From contig JBJXFI010000163.1 in the NCBI GenBank assembly GCA_046154695.1, positions 1-41,921 on the forward strand: 41,921 nt of DNA, in the 5' to 3' direction. The notes under the pieces are model-generated. The model was not told where the DNA came from and did no database searches. It saw nothing but the letters and a program-made list of their open reading frames with translations. This document shows positions 1-7,579 of this stretch, one piece after another (the first letter of the stretch is position 1; each line of letters opens with the position of its first letter). This DNA comes from DALYLB01 sp046154695. GTDB taxonomy: Bacteria; Acidobacteriota; Blastocatellia; RBC074. The position numbers and the translations under genes are program-made.

Positions 1-40
1 GCGATTGACCGAGACGAGGGTGGATGCACCGCGAATCGGC

Positions 41-445
41 TTATTCCACTGCCGGCGTGGTTTTGGTTCGCCAGAGTTCAAACCCGCGTACGACAACATA
101 GGCCAGCAACGCAATCAGAAAGAAGACCAGCAGCATCGTCGCGATGCTTTGCAAAGACCCAATAACCGTCTTGTAGACCTCGATCGCCCATCGCTCGGAG
201 TTCAAGGTCAATATCTGTCCCGTCTTGTCGGGCGAAATATACTTCTCCACATCCCAGACGCGCACCCCACCCGAGATGCCGACCACGTAGATCGCAAAAA
301 GAATGTACCGCTGCCATGCCGGCGCAAGATCCTCGGAAACGAGGCGGCCCAGGATCTTTCTCACGGGGCGGTAGAACAACAGCATGACGATCGTGGAAGT
401 GAGTGCTGCAATCAGGAATGTAACGAGCAATAAGGTGATGAACAT
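41..445 (-). CDS. Small integral membrane protein, unknown function
   Basis: A 134-residue protein with three likely membrane helices: residues about 2-25 (FITLLLVTFLIAALTSTIVM), a middle segment around YILFAIYVVGISGG, and a C-terminal segment around ATMLLVFFLIALLAYVVV. The loop between helices 2 and 3 is polar and may face the periplasm. The ATG follows a strong ribosome binding site (GGAGGGGG about 5 nt upstream), which supports the start. I do not recognise a family. It lies downstream of the eCIS cargo genes on the same strand but is separated from the next gene by about 670 nt, so membership in that operon is doubtful. Confidence 0.7.
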   Translation of the reverse strand: MFITLLLVTFLIAALTSTIVMLLFYRPVRKILGRLVSEDLAPAWQRYILFAIYVVGISGGVRVWDVEKYISPDKTGQILTLNSERWAIEVYKTVIGSLQSIATMLLVFFLIALLAYVVVRGFELWRTKTTPAVE

Positions 446-742
446 GTGCCCCCTCCAGGCTAATGCGTAAATTTGCGCAAAAAAGGAAAACGCAAGCGTC
501 GCGCCAGAGATTTGCGCGCAGGAGCGTGCGCCAACGAGAAGAGAGATTTTTCAAATTTTAAAGCGGATGGCGATACTAAAACGGGAACGGCCGCCCCGAT
601 CACAGTGAAATCGAAAAGGAAATTCCGCACCCATCGCAGGAAAGAAAGGGATCCTGCGGAAATTCACCCGACGCGATGGGAAATTTGGCCGGCGATTCCC
701 TGAGCGAAAAGGACTTTGGATCCCAATGGCGCCAAGCTACCG

Positions 743-949
743 ATGGACCTGCAACTCAACACGACGGTGAATTCGAACTGCACGTTCTCCGCTGCCAGCG
801 CCACGGGAGAGAGGTACGTTGGAACGTTCGTCGACGGCGGGAATGAATACTTCGTCCTCGCGCTGCCTCCCGCCACGACCCCGAACGCCCCCGGGCAGGG
901 GAAGATCATGTTTGGCGTCGCCCGGCGGGTTCATCCATCGGAGAAGTAA
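743..949 (+). CDS. Doubtful short ORF, possibly a gene remnant
   Basis: A 68-residue plus-strand frame starting at an ATG (a TTG lies 27 nt earlier). The translation has the hydrophobicity pattern of a small beta-rich protein (for example YVGTFVDGGNEYFVLALPP). No convincing ribosome binding site precedes it and no family is recognised. The stop codon is followed within 10 nt by a large inverted repeat, as would be expected for a gene end. It may be the C-terminal remnant of a longer gene or chance. The surrounding stretch 446-1119 otherwise shows no supported gene. Confidence 0.3.
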   Translation: MDLQLNTTVNSNCTFSAASATGERYVGTFVDGGNEYFVLALPPATTPNAPGQGKIMFGVARRVHPSEK

Positions 950-955
950 GGAAGG

Positions 956-1024
956 CTTTCCAATCAGGCAGGCCCATGGACCGATTCTCATGTCCCGGGG
1001 CCTGCCTGATCAATCGTCGGAAAG
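956..1024. repeat. Large imperfect inverted repeat
   Basis: Perfect 13-bp arms (ATCAGGCAGGCCC at 963-975 and its complement at 998-1010) are flanked by outer complementary hexamers, CTTTCC at 956-961 and GGAAAG at 1019-1024. The transcript would fold into a strong hairpin with a loop of about 22 nt. It directly follows the stop codon at 949, but no U-tract follows on either strand. It is therefore either an atypical terminator or a REP-like element. Confidence 0.5.
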
Positions 1025-1119
1025 ATGGACTTGATCGGACAATGCGGCCCCCCTTCACCGACGAAACCGAAAAGGGCTTGGAATAAGATCAAGGTCTTCA
1101 AACACTGATGCCACGGAAT

Positions 1120-1380
1120 TTAGAACTCCAGCCAATTACGAATTATTTGCAGCAGAAATCCCACGACCATAAGAATAGTACCGATCAACGCACGGCGCGA
1201 TTCCTGCATGTGATCACGTACCTGCGGTAATAATAGATTTTGTTCGTCGCTCTCTCCAGCCAATCGGGAGACGCCTATTTTCATCGCCTGCTTGCGGGAA
1301 ATGATCAATCCACGGGCAAGCACGATCACTCCGGCAAGCGCAAGGATGAGACCTGCTACATTCAGCCATCGGAGATTCAT
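1120..1380 (-). CDS. Small two-helix membrane protein
   Basis: An 86-residue protein with an N-terminal membrane helix (residues about 7-26, VAGLILALAGVIVLARGLII), a charged middle section (residues 29-60), and a second C-terminal helix (LIGTILMVVGFLLQII). The ATG has a GAGGA ribosome binding site about 8 nt upstream. It begins 56 nt after the stop of the DUF4157 gene at 1437 on the same strand, so it could be the last gene of the cargo segment and might act as an immunity or accessory membrane protein. That is position-based inference, as no family is recognised. Confidence 0.65.
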   Translation of the reverse strand: MNLRWLNVAGLILALAGVIVLARGLIISRKQAMKIGVSRLAGESDEQNLLLPQVRDHMQESRRALIGTILMVVGFLLQIIRNWLEF

Positions 1381-1436
1381 ATCGAAGTCCTCAAGAACCA
1401 GCTATGACGATCAAGTTTCCAGGCAAGCCGCCACCC

Positions 1437-3158
1437 TTAAGGCGGAATAGGCCTGACATTCTTCCCGATGTATTTTTGCGCCACCGCGAACGCCTGGTCG
1501 ACCAATGATCGCAGGGGTTTCTTGTATAAAGCCATCAGATAACTCCAGTGATCGAGGATCAGGCGATCCCATAATATACCGAGCTGACGCGGAGACTTCG
1601 CAAGACCTGTCTGCTCCGCATGGAGAATCTCACGCGCGTAGGCTTCCACTTCTCTGGCATGAATTCCCCCTGGCCCATACTGCCTGCCTTGCACCAACAT
1701 CGGATTATCGGGGCCTATCGGCTGCGCCTGCTGGACATGGAAAAACTCGTGGAGCATCGTGCTGTAGAGAAATGCGACTCCCTGTTTGAAAGCCGAAGGA
1801 CCGATCGTGACCCGCGCTTTAGTTGGCGATTGGCCCGGCAAGCCGGACGAGGGATCCTTCGTCATCCCCTCATCCTTGAGGGAGGGATCATAGGTCATGG
1901 TTCCGCCTTCAAGCAGATTGCTGGTGATGGGGCTGACTCCCTGGAAGGCGTCCAGCAGAACCCAATCGATCGCGTCCTGAAAATTCTGTTTTTTGATGGC
2001 CTCCTCCGCCTGCTGAACCGCGTATTGCGTTAAATCGGGAACGGTTTGGCTCCTCTCCAGCAACCTGAACGGATTCAGCCCAAAAAACCGCTGGACCGTT
2101 GGCGTAGCCGAGTTATATGTGCCGGCGGCGCCTTGTTGAATGGTGTGCGCCAACTCATGCGCCAGCAGCTTCTTTCCTTCCCCTGTCTCGGGCGCGTATT
2201 CCCCGGCGCCGAAGACAATCTCGTTCCCGGTCGTATAGGCCTTCGCATTGATCGCCCTTGCCGACCCCGCGGCTTGCGCATCGTTATGCACTCGGACCTG
2301 GCTGAAATCCCTGCCAAATCTGCCTTCGAAAAACGCGCGCGTGGATTCCGGGATTGGCTCGCCACCGCCCAATCGCTCAATTTGCGACTCGGCCCTTGCG
2401 GAAACCCACGGCGTTTCGCCCGGCTGTTCTTTGGCTTGAATGGGTTGTTCTTCTTCCACGCGCTTCTTGCGCTCTTCTTCCTCCGGATTCGCGGCCTGGC
2501 GCTGAATCGATCCTGAAGCGCTGGCCCGTTTCATTTGCATCATCGCTTCTTCTTCAGGCCGTTTGCGCTGTTCTTCTTCAGGCGTCGCCTGGCGCTGAAT
2601 AAGACTCGCCGCATTCGACGGCTTCATTTGAACCGCGTCTTCTTCTTTAGGCCGCTTGCGCTGTTCCTCCTCCTCCTCCATTGCCTGGCGCTGTAATTCG
2701 TCTTCTTTTTTCGGGATAAAACGTTGAATTTGATTGCCGGCTGATCGCGCGGGGGCTGCCGTCTCCTGCTCCGGCATCCGCAGCACCTGCTCCGCTACCT
2801 GATCCGCCTCGCGTTCGTATTCATCGCCGGGCTGGCCGACCTCGAGCTTCGCCTGGATCAGGCGGTTCACTGCCCGGTTGCCGATGGTGCGCTGCAAATA
2901 GAGCAGGTTATCTCGCGTCAGAGGGACGCCGTCGGGCGAAGCCGTTACCGGCGCACATAGTAATTGCGGCGCGTAGCCGGCCGGCTGACGCGAAGCCGTC
3001 GTGGCGTGCGCGGTGCTATTCTCGGCACTAGCGGGCTGGTGCCGCTGAGCTTGGATGCGTTCACTGCCCATGAGGTGATTACTTGCCGAAGAGGACGCAA
3101 AGAGTGCCGACGTGCTGTTATGGTGCTGCGCCGAATACTTGTCTGGCGATCGCTTCAT
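1437..3158 (-). CDS. DUF4157 (eCIS core) protein with C-terminal second HExxH domain
   Basis: A putative eCIS cargo protein of 573 residues. The order is: a low-complexity N-terminus; the peptide LQRTIGNRAVNRLI common to the three DUF4157 proteins here; a segment with three imperfect repeats of about 33 residues rich in E, Q, R and K; the DUF4157 core with HELAH at residues 334-338; and a C-terminal domain with HEFFH at residues 470-474 followed by R-E-V-E-A-Y-A, the arrangement of a gluzincin-type metallopeptidase (HExxH plus a downstream glutamate). DUF4157 is an established marker of eCIS-associated cargo. Proteolytic toxicity of the tail domain is inferred. An upstream in-frame GTG at 3203 lacks a ribosome site, so I prefer the ATG at 3158. 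Either start overlaps the upstream gene. Confidence 0.85.
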   Translation of the reverse strand: MKRSPDKYSAQHHNSTSALFASSSASNHLMGSERIQAQRHQPASAENSTAHATTASRQPAGYAPQLLCAPVTASPDGVPLTRDNLLYLQRTIGNRAVNRLIQAKLEVGQPGDEYEREADQVAEQVLRMPEQETAAPARSAGNQIQRFIPKKEDELQRQAMEEEEEQRKRPKEEDAVQMKPSNAASLIQRQATPEEEQRKRPEEEAMMQMKRASASGSIQRQAANPEEEERKKRVEEEQPIQAKEQPGETPWVSARAESQIERLGGGEPIPESTRAFFEGRFGRDFSQVRVHNDAQAAGSARAINAKAYTTGNEIVFGAGEYAPETGEGKKLLAHELAHTIQQGAAGTYNSATPTVQRFFGLNPFRLLERSQTVPDLTQYAVQQAEEAIKKQNFQDAIDWVLLDAFQGVSPITSNLLEGGTMTYDPSLKDEGMTKDPSSGLPGQSPTKARVTIGPSAFKQGVAFLYSTMLHEFFHVQQAQPIGPDNPMLVQGRQYGPGGIHAREVEAYAREILHAEQTGLAKSPRQLGILWDRLILDHWSYLMALYKKPLRSLVDQAFAVAQKYIGKNVRPIPP

Positions 3159-6100
3159 ACTCCGCCAAACGAGCCGCGTCACGAGGATTGCCGCGAAGTG
3201 CACGCAGGACCGCGCGCATCTGGTCGCGGTCGTAGGTCAAGACCTCGCCGCGGTACAACGGACCTCCGTCGGGTGCCGTGGTTGGCACGGCCCTTCTGGC
3301 CTCCCGCAAGTCTCCTTCAATCTTCGCCCTGAGGCCGGCTACGTATCTCTGAACCTGCTCGTTGCCCTGCGCGATTTGGCCGGCAAGGTTCGGTTTGATT
3401 TCGAAGACATGAGCCCCAATGATGTCGCCGTGGACCGGATCGTGAATGAAGCGAACGCGGTCGGCCCGACCAATGTCACCGCCGGGCAATACGATCGTCA
3501 CCTCCTTTGAGAGGCCTCTCGGAAGACCTGGAACCAGGGCCTCCGCGTGAGTATGTGAAAAGATACCGACATCAAAACGGAAGATCTGCTGTCGCCGACT
3601 GGGCCGCGCCACGTCCTGCATGTTAAAGCCACCCAGCACATCGGTTTCGATAGGCGAGCGCGTGTCGGGCTCTGCCAAGGGATCGCGCCCACGATTTGAC
3701 CCACGATTTGCTGCTTGTCGCTCACCTTGGGTCGCTAGGTGTACTGTTTGGCCCTCCAGGGTGTCTCGCAGACGCTGTCGAATAGCTGGTCCGTGTGCCG
3801 CCAACAGTGCGGGATCCGTATTCATCAAAGCGGCGAAGTGCTGGCTATCATTACTCAACCGACCAATACGATCCGAAAGCCCTCGCGCTACAGCATCCGC
3901 CTCCTCCTGGGTGAGTTGCCCAAGTTTTAGTCGTTGGCTTGCTTTGCGAGCGCTACTGAGCATGTCTTGAATTGCGGGGCGAAACGGATGGTTTCGCGGC
4001 AACACAGCGACTACAGCTTCTAAGCGTTGGACGATTGGTGCGCAGAGGTCGCTGCAAAAATAGAAGTCACGTCTTTGCTTTGTCCCTGCGGCAGCGACCG
4101 CGTGGCTTTGCGGGCCGACGGTAAGACCTGTGCCGATTCGTCCTGAGTCTGCGTGCACGGGGCCGGTCACGTCCGCATGCGGCGCGGCGTGAGCGGCGGT
4201 GGAGGCACCCGGCGCATCTGCGTGCTGACTGGGCGCGTCTGCGTCGGGACGCGCTGGCACGAGCGCGCCGTCCGGATCTACATGGGAAACCCGCAAGGTA
4301 CGGCCTGCCTGGTAATCCTGAATATCTCCGCGTATTGCAATTGTCAGCAAGGCGCCGGAGATCAGCGCTCGTCGGACGAGTTGCGCACGCATGCGTTTGC
4401 GTTCTTCCTCACTCAGGCCCGGTTGATTCTCGATCGCGTTAAATGCGGACACCAGTCCGCTGGTAAGGGAATAGACTTGATAGACATCGCCAGCCAAGGC
4501 GCCAGCGCGTGCAACTTGCGTCAACCGCTGCAAGGCGATTAACCGCTCGCCCGTAAAGCCAAGCCGGGCGGCCGCACGAGGCGCGGCTACTAGCCGGCCT
4601 AAGCCCATCGAACCTGCGGTAATGATGTCAATCCCAATGGAGATCATCGCTTCATCCACGGCAGCGCTGGTCAGAATACCTTGCTGACTCTTTTCATGCA
4701 GGCTTGCGAGGCTAGATCCGATGCTTGCCGCCGTAGCGCCAAGACCGGCATAGAAAGCCACCGCCCCCGCCCCGGCCACGCCGCCAGTCGCCACCGTGAC
4801 GGCTACTAAGGCGATGGCGGCCAAGGTCATGCCGATGGCGGACAGCCAGTCGGACAACGACAACGGCTCTGTCGTTTCCAGGTAGTGCCATTTCTCTTTT
4901 GGAAGTTTGAAGGAGAGCCGCCCCTTCGGGAAGCGGATCCGGGAATTAAGCTCGGCAAACATGTCAATCGGCGGATCTACAGCAGCGCCTTCCGCAAGCA
5001 TGGCTGAGTCAAAATCGCTGGCGGGAGCACGGTTCTCAAAGGGCTGGCCGGAGGTCAAATCAATCAGAACCCATTCGCCGCCTGAGTGCGCCGGTTGGTC
5101 GTGGGATGTAACGCCTGTGTTGATTAAGTAGAACTGCCAGGGAATGCCCTCCGGGGCGAGTTGTGTCTCCCCTCCTTCGCCCGCCCTGCTTATCGTCCGG
5201 TCTTCCGGATAGAAAACCGCCGGAATGCGCTCGGCAATTGGGTTCGTCTTCTCCAATCCCTCGAGTCGGGTGTCCAACTGTTCGAGATACTCGACGCCGG
5301 TGCGAATATCCGCACCGGGCTTACCGGATTGTGTCGGCAGACTCGCGACCACGAGCGTGGCTAAGCCATTGCCGAGACGGTTGACGTCACTCGCCACTGC
5401 CGACCAATCGGGATCAGTTTCCGCGGCGTAGACGCGCGCACTCGCAGCGTCAATTTGTCCGCTGATGCTGGGTGGCGCGGTCAAATAAGTCGGTGCGTTT
5501 GGGCGTAGTAGTTCACGGCTCATCGCCATACCGCCAGCAGCAGCACGGCCTCCGAGTTCCCCAGCAAAGCTTCGTGCCGTCTCTCGATCTATGCGCTTTG
5601 CCCGTTCATGCTCCGCCAATTCGGCTTGATACCGGGCTTGCAAACGATCATTTTCCGTCCGCATGTGCGTTTGATGAGCTTCCTCGGCTGCACGTGCAAA
5701 AGCACCGAGCGCGTTGTAGAAGGTCGGAACGGCCTGAAGTCCAGCGAGCCGCGCATCGGGAGTGAGGTCTCCTCTCGAGCTGCCCAACTTGAGGAGCTCT
5801 GCCGCGACCAACGCTTCCGCCCAAGACTGTTTGACTTCGGCCAACCCGGGGCCGGAATACCCTTGGTTTCGCAGCGCCTCGCTGAGCCAACCCTGTCCGC
5901 TGGCGACAGCGTCCATCGCGGCCGCGCGCTGAGCGGTGAGCGCCAACTCAATGCGCTCCCGCTCTTCACCGATGGTGCGAGATTGATTGTCCAGGTCACG
6001 GATCCACCTCTGATTGACGCTGCCGACCCAGGCTTCGTGACGTCGCTCACGCTCGGCCTCCTCTTGGCGTTCCCGTTGGCGTTCCCGTACGATCAGTTCC

Positions 6101-7002
6101 CTTTCTCCAGGAGCGTAGCCAAACGGAGGATCAGCAGCGCCTACGCGCCGGATAGTCTGTGGCGAGGCGCTGCGAGCCTGCTGGAGCACATGCGCCAGTT
6201 CGTGCGCCAGCAGGAACTGCCCTTCGTCGGTATGGGTGTTGTATTCGTCGCGGCCGAAAGCGATCTCGGAACCGAGGGTAAAGGCACGGGCATTGATCTG
6301 GGCGGCGCTGGAGGCGGCCTGTTCGTTGTCATGCACCCGCACATCGGACAAGTCAGCATTGAAACGTGTCTCGAAAAACGAGCGTTCCGCATCAGCCAAT
6401 GGGCGAGCGGCGCCGAGAGAGAGGTTGTCCGCACTGGCGGAAATACCAGAAGAGCTTGGTTTGCGGCGCACCACGCCTTGGGCAGCGTGACAGCGAGGGC
6501 AGGGAGGCGCATCCGGCGAGCAGGTACAACTGTTGCCGCCCTGCATTGCGGACTCTGCCATCCGATCCGCCTCGTGTTCAGCGGGGTCATCGGCGCCGCC
6601 CACTTCGAGCTTCGCCCGGACACCTCCGCTTTGTAGCAATCGTTGCAACTCCTGCCTGCCGCTCTCAGCCTTCGGCGTCGCCTCGTGGTTTGGGCTAATG
6701 CCCTCGCTCACGCCGGCATCAACGAGCTGACTTATCTCTCCCTTCCTCTGCAAAAGTTGTACGACAGCCCGGTTGCCTATAGTACGCTGCAAAAACAGGA
6801 GGTTGTCGCGGGTGAGTGGAATGTCGTCAGGTGAAGCCGCTCTCAAGGCGCCCTGTCCTTGCAGCAGAGAGGAAGAGGATGTTGGACGCGAGGGTGTTCT
6901 TGCCTGCGCGACATTGCGGTCAGCATTCGCAGGTTCGGAATTGTCTTTCAGTGGGATGGATGAACTTACATTACCCATGGCAGCCATGACGGGATGATGC
7001 AC
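3118..7002 (-). CDS. Large DUF4157 polymorphic toxin with C-terminal PD-(D/E)XK-type nuclease domain
   Basis: A 1294-residue putative eCIS effector. The N-terminus has the LQRTIGNRAV peptide, then a short cysteine segment (CTCSPDAPPCPRC), then the DUF4157 core with HELAH at residues 267-271. A charged, coiled-coil-like section follows, then an Ala/Gly-rich hydrophobic stretch (around TLAAIALVAVTVATGGVAGA) typical of pre-toxin regions. The last roughly 130 residues carry G-R-A-D-R-V (D1181), E-I-K (E1201, K1203) and a following Q-G-N-E-Q-V-Q-R-Y helix, the layout of restriction-endonuclease-fold toxins. DNA cleavage is thus inferred. No obvious cognate immunity gene lies immediately downstream. 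The GTG at 7002 is the longest start. ATGs at 6987 and 6978 are equally possible because no ribosome site decides. Confidence 0.88.
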   Translation of the reverse strand: MHHPVMAAMGNVSSSIPLKDNSEPANADRNVAQARTPSRPTSSSSLLQGQGALRAASPDDIPLTRDNLLFLQRTIGNRAVVQLLQRKGEISQLVDAGVSEGISPNHEATPKAESGRQELQRLLQSGGVRAKLEVGGADDPAEHEADRMAESAMQGGNSCTCSPDAPPCPRCHAAQGVVRRKPSSSGISASADNLSLGAARPLADAERSFFETRFNADLSDVRVHDNEQAASSAAQINARAFTLGSEIAFGRDEYNTHTDEGQFLLAHELAHVLQQARSASPQTIRRVGAADPPFGYAPGERELIVRERQRERQEEAERERRHEAWVGSVNQRWIRDLDNQSRTIGEERERIELALTAQRAAAMDAVASGQGWLSEALRNQGYSGPGLAEVKQSWAEALVAAELLKLGSSRGDLTPDARLAGLQAVPTFYNALGAFARAAEEAHQTHMRTENDRLQARYQAELAEHERAKRIDRETARSFAGELGGRAAAGGMAMSRELLRPNAPTYLTAPPSISGQIDAASARVYAAETDPDWSAVASDVNRLGNGLATLVVASLPTQSGKPGADIRTGVEYLEQLDTRLEGLEKTNPIAERIPAVFYPEDRTISRAGEGGETQLAPEGIPWQFYLINTGVTSHDQPAHSGGEWVLIDLTSGQPFENRAPASDFDSAMLAEGAAVDPPIDMFAELNSRIRFPKGRLSFKLPKEKWHYLETTEPLSLSDWLSAIGMTLAAIALVAVTVATGGVAGAGAVAFYAGLGATAASIGSSLASLHEKSQQGILTSAAVDEAMISIGIDIITAGSMGLGRLVAAPRAAARLGFTGERLIALQRLTQVARAGALAGDVYQVYSLTSGLVSAFNAIENQPGLSEEERKRMRAQLVRRALISGALLTIAIRGDIQDYQAGRTLRVSHVDPDGALVPARPDADAPSQHADAPGASTAAHAAPHADVTGPVHADSGRIGTGLTVGPQSHAVAAAGTKQRRDFYFCSDLCAPIVQRLEAVVAVLPRNHPFRPAIQDMLSSARKASQRLKLGQLTQEEADAVARGLSDRIGRLSNDSQHFAALMNTDPALLAAHGPAIRQRLRDTLEGQTVHLATQGERQAANRGSNRGRDPLAEPDTRSPIETDVLGGFNMQDVARPSRRQQIFRFDVGIFSHTHAEALVPGLPRGLSKEVTIVLPGGDIGRADRVRFIHDPVHGDIIGAHVFEIKPNLAGQIAQGNEQVQRYVAGLRAKIEGDLREARRAVPTTAPDGGPLYRGEVLTYDRDQMRAVLRALRGNPRDAARLAEYEAIARQVFGAAP

Positions 7003-7072
7003 AGACTTCCATTACTTCTGTTGCCCGATCCAATTCAGCCATTGGTCCAGTCTAGCCCTTTCTCGGCGGAAC

Positions 7073-7579
7073 TTATCGAGAACTGGGCTTCCCCTCGGAA
7101 TATCCGGTGTCGGTTACTATCAGGTAGACACAGTCACGCTCATACTTAGCTACTATCCAGCCATTCGCGCCAAAGCTTCTAGCAGCTGAAGCAGATGGTG
7201 TAGCTGGGGTGGAGTCCCACCATTCAAGACGAACTTCAGGCATCGGCTCCCAAGCCGCTGGCAGGTGGAGGTCAGCGTCCCCGCCGCCGCCAGTGAAGGT
7301 TAAGCCCATTTGTGCTGCTAAAACAGCGAACTCCTCCTGCGACGCTCTTAGCTTGATATAGGTAACGTAGTATGAAAGATCTGCGTTTGGCTGCCATTTG
7401 AAGTAATGCAAGTCATTAAAATGTTTGGGTAGGTTAATTCCAAACAGCTTTTCAATTTGCCTGCGTTCGCGTGCGCCAGACATAGTCCCTCCTCTATAAA
7501 GCTTTATCGTAAAAGCCACTGCTAGCAAAATTGCAATCAGCAGTACCCATTTATGTTGTCGGATGTACATCCATTTCAT
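7073..7579 (-). CDS. Membrane-anchored protein, candidate immunity or accessory protein
   Basis: A 168-residue protein with an N-terminal signal-anchor (residues about 9-27, HKWVLLIAILLAVAFTIKLY) and a soluble domain predicted to face the periplasm. It contains a repeated-strand pattern with HYFKWQPNADLSYYVTYIKL and a C-terminal YERDCVYLIVTDTGY. The start overlaps the stop of the upstream DUF4157 gene by ATGA, so the two are translationally coupled. A membrane-tethered protein encoded right behind a toxin is the usual arrangement for a periplasm-facing immunity protein, but I recognise no family. The function is inferred from context only. Confidence 0.75.
   Translation of the reverse strand: MKWMYIRQHKWVLLIAILLAVAFTIKLYRGGTMSGARERRQIEKLFGINLPKHFNDLHYFKWQPNADLSYYVTYIKLRASQEEFAVLAAQMGLTFTGGGGDADLHLPAAWEPMPEVRLEWWDSTPATPSASAARSFGANGWIVAKYERDCVYLIVTDTGYSEGKPSSR

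Noticed and set aside
3158..3203. The GTG start of the DUF4157 gene at 3203
   Set aside because: No ribosome binding site is visible before it, and the added residues are coded by the overlap with the previous gene.
5608..6636. A long plus-strand open frame of 342 codons
   Set aside because: It lies fully opposite the DUF4157 nuclease-toxin gene, whose protein shows clear domain motifs. The plus-strand translation has no domain and no ribosome site.
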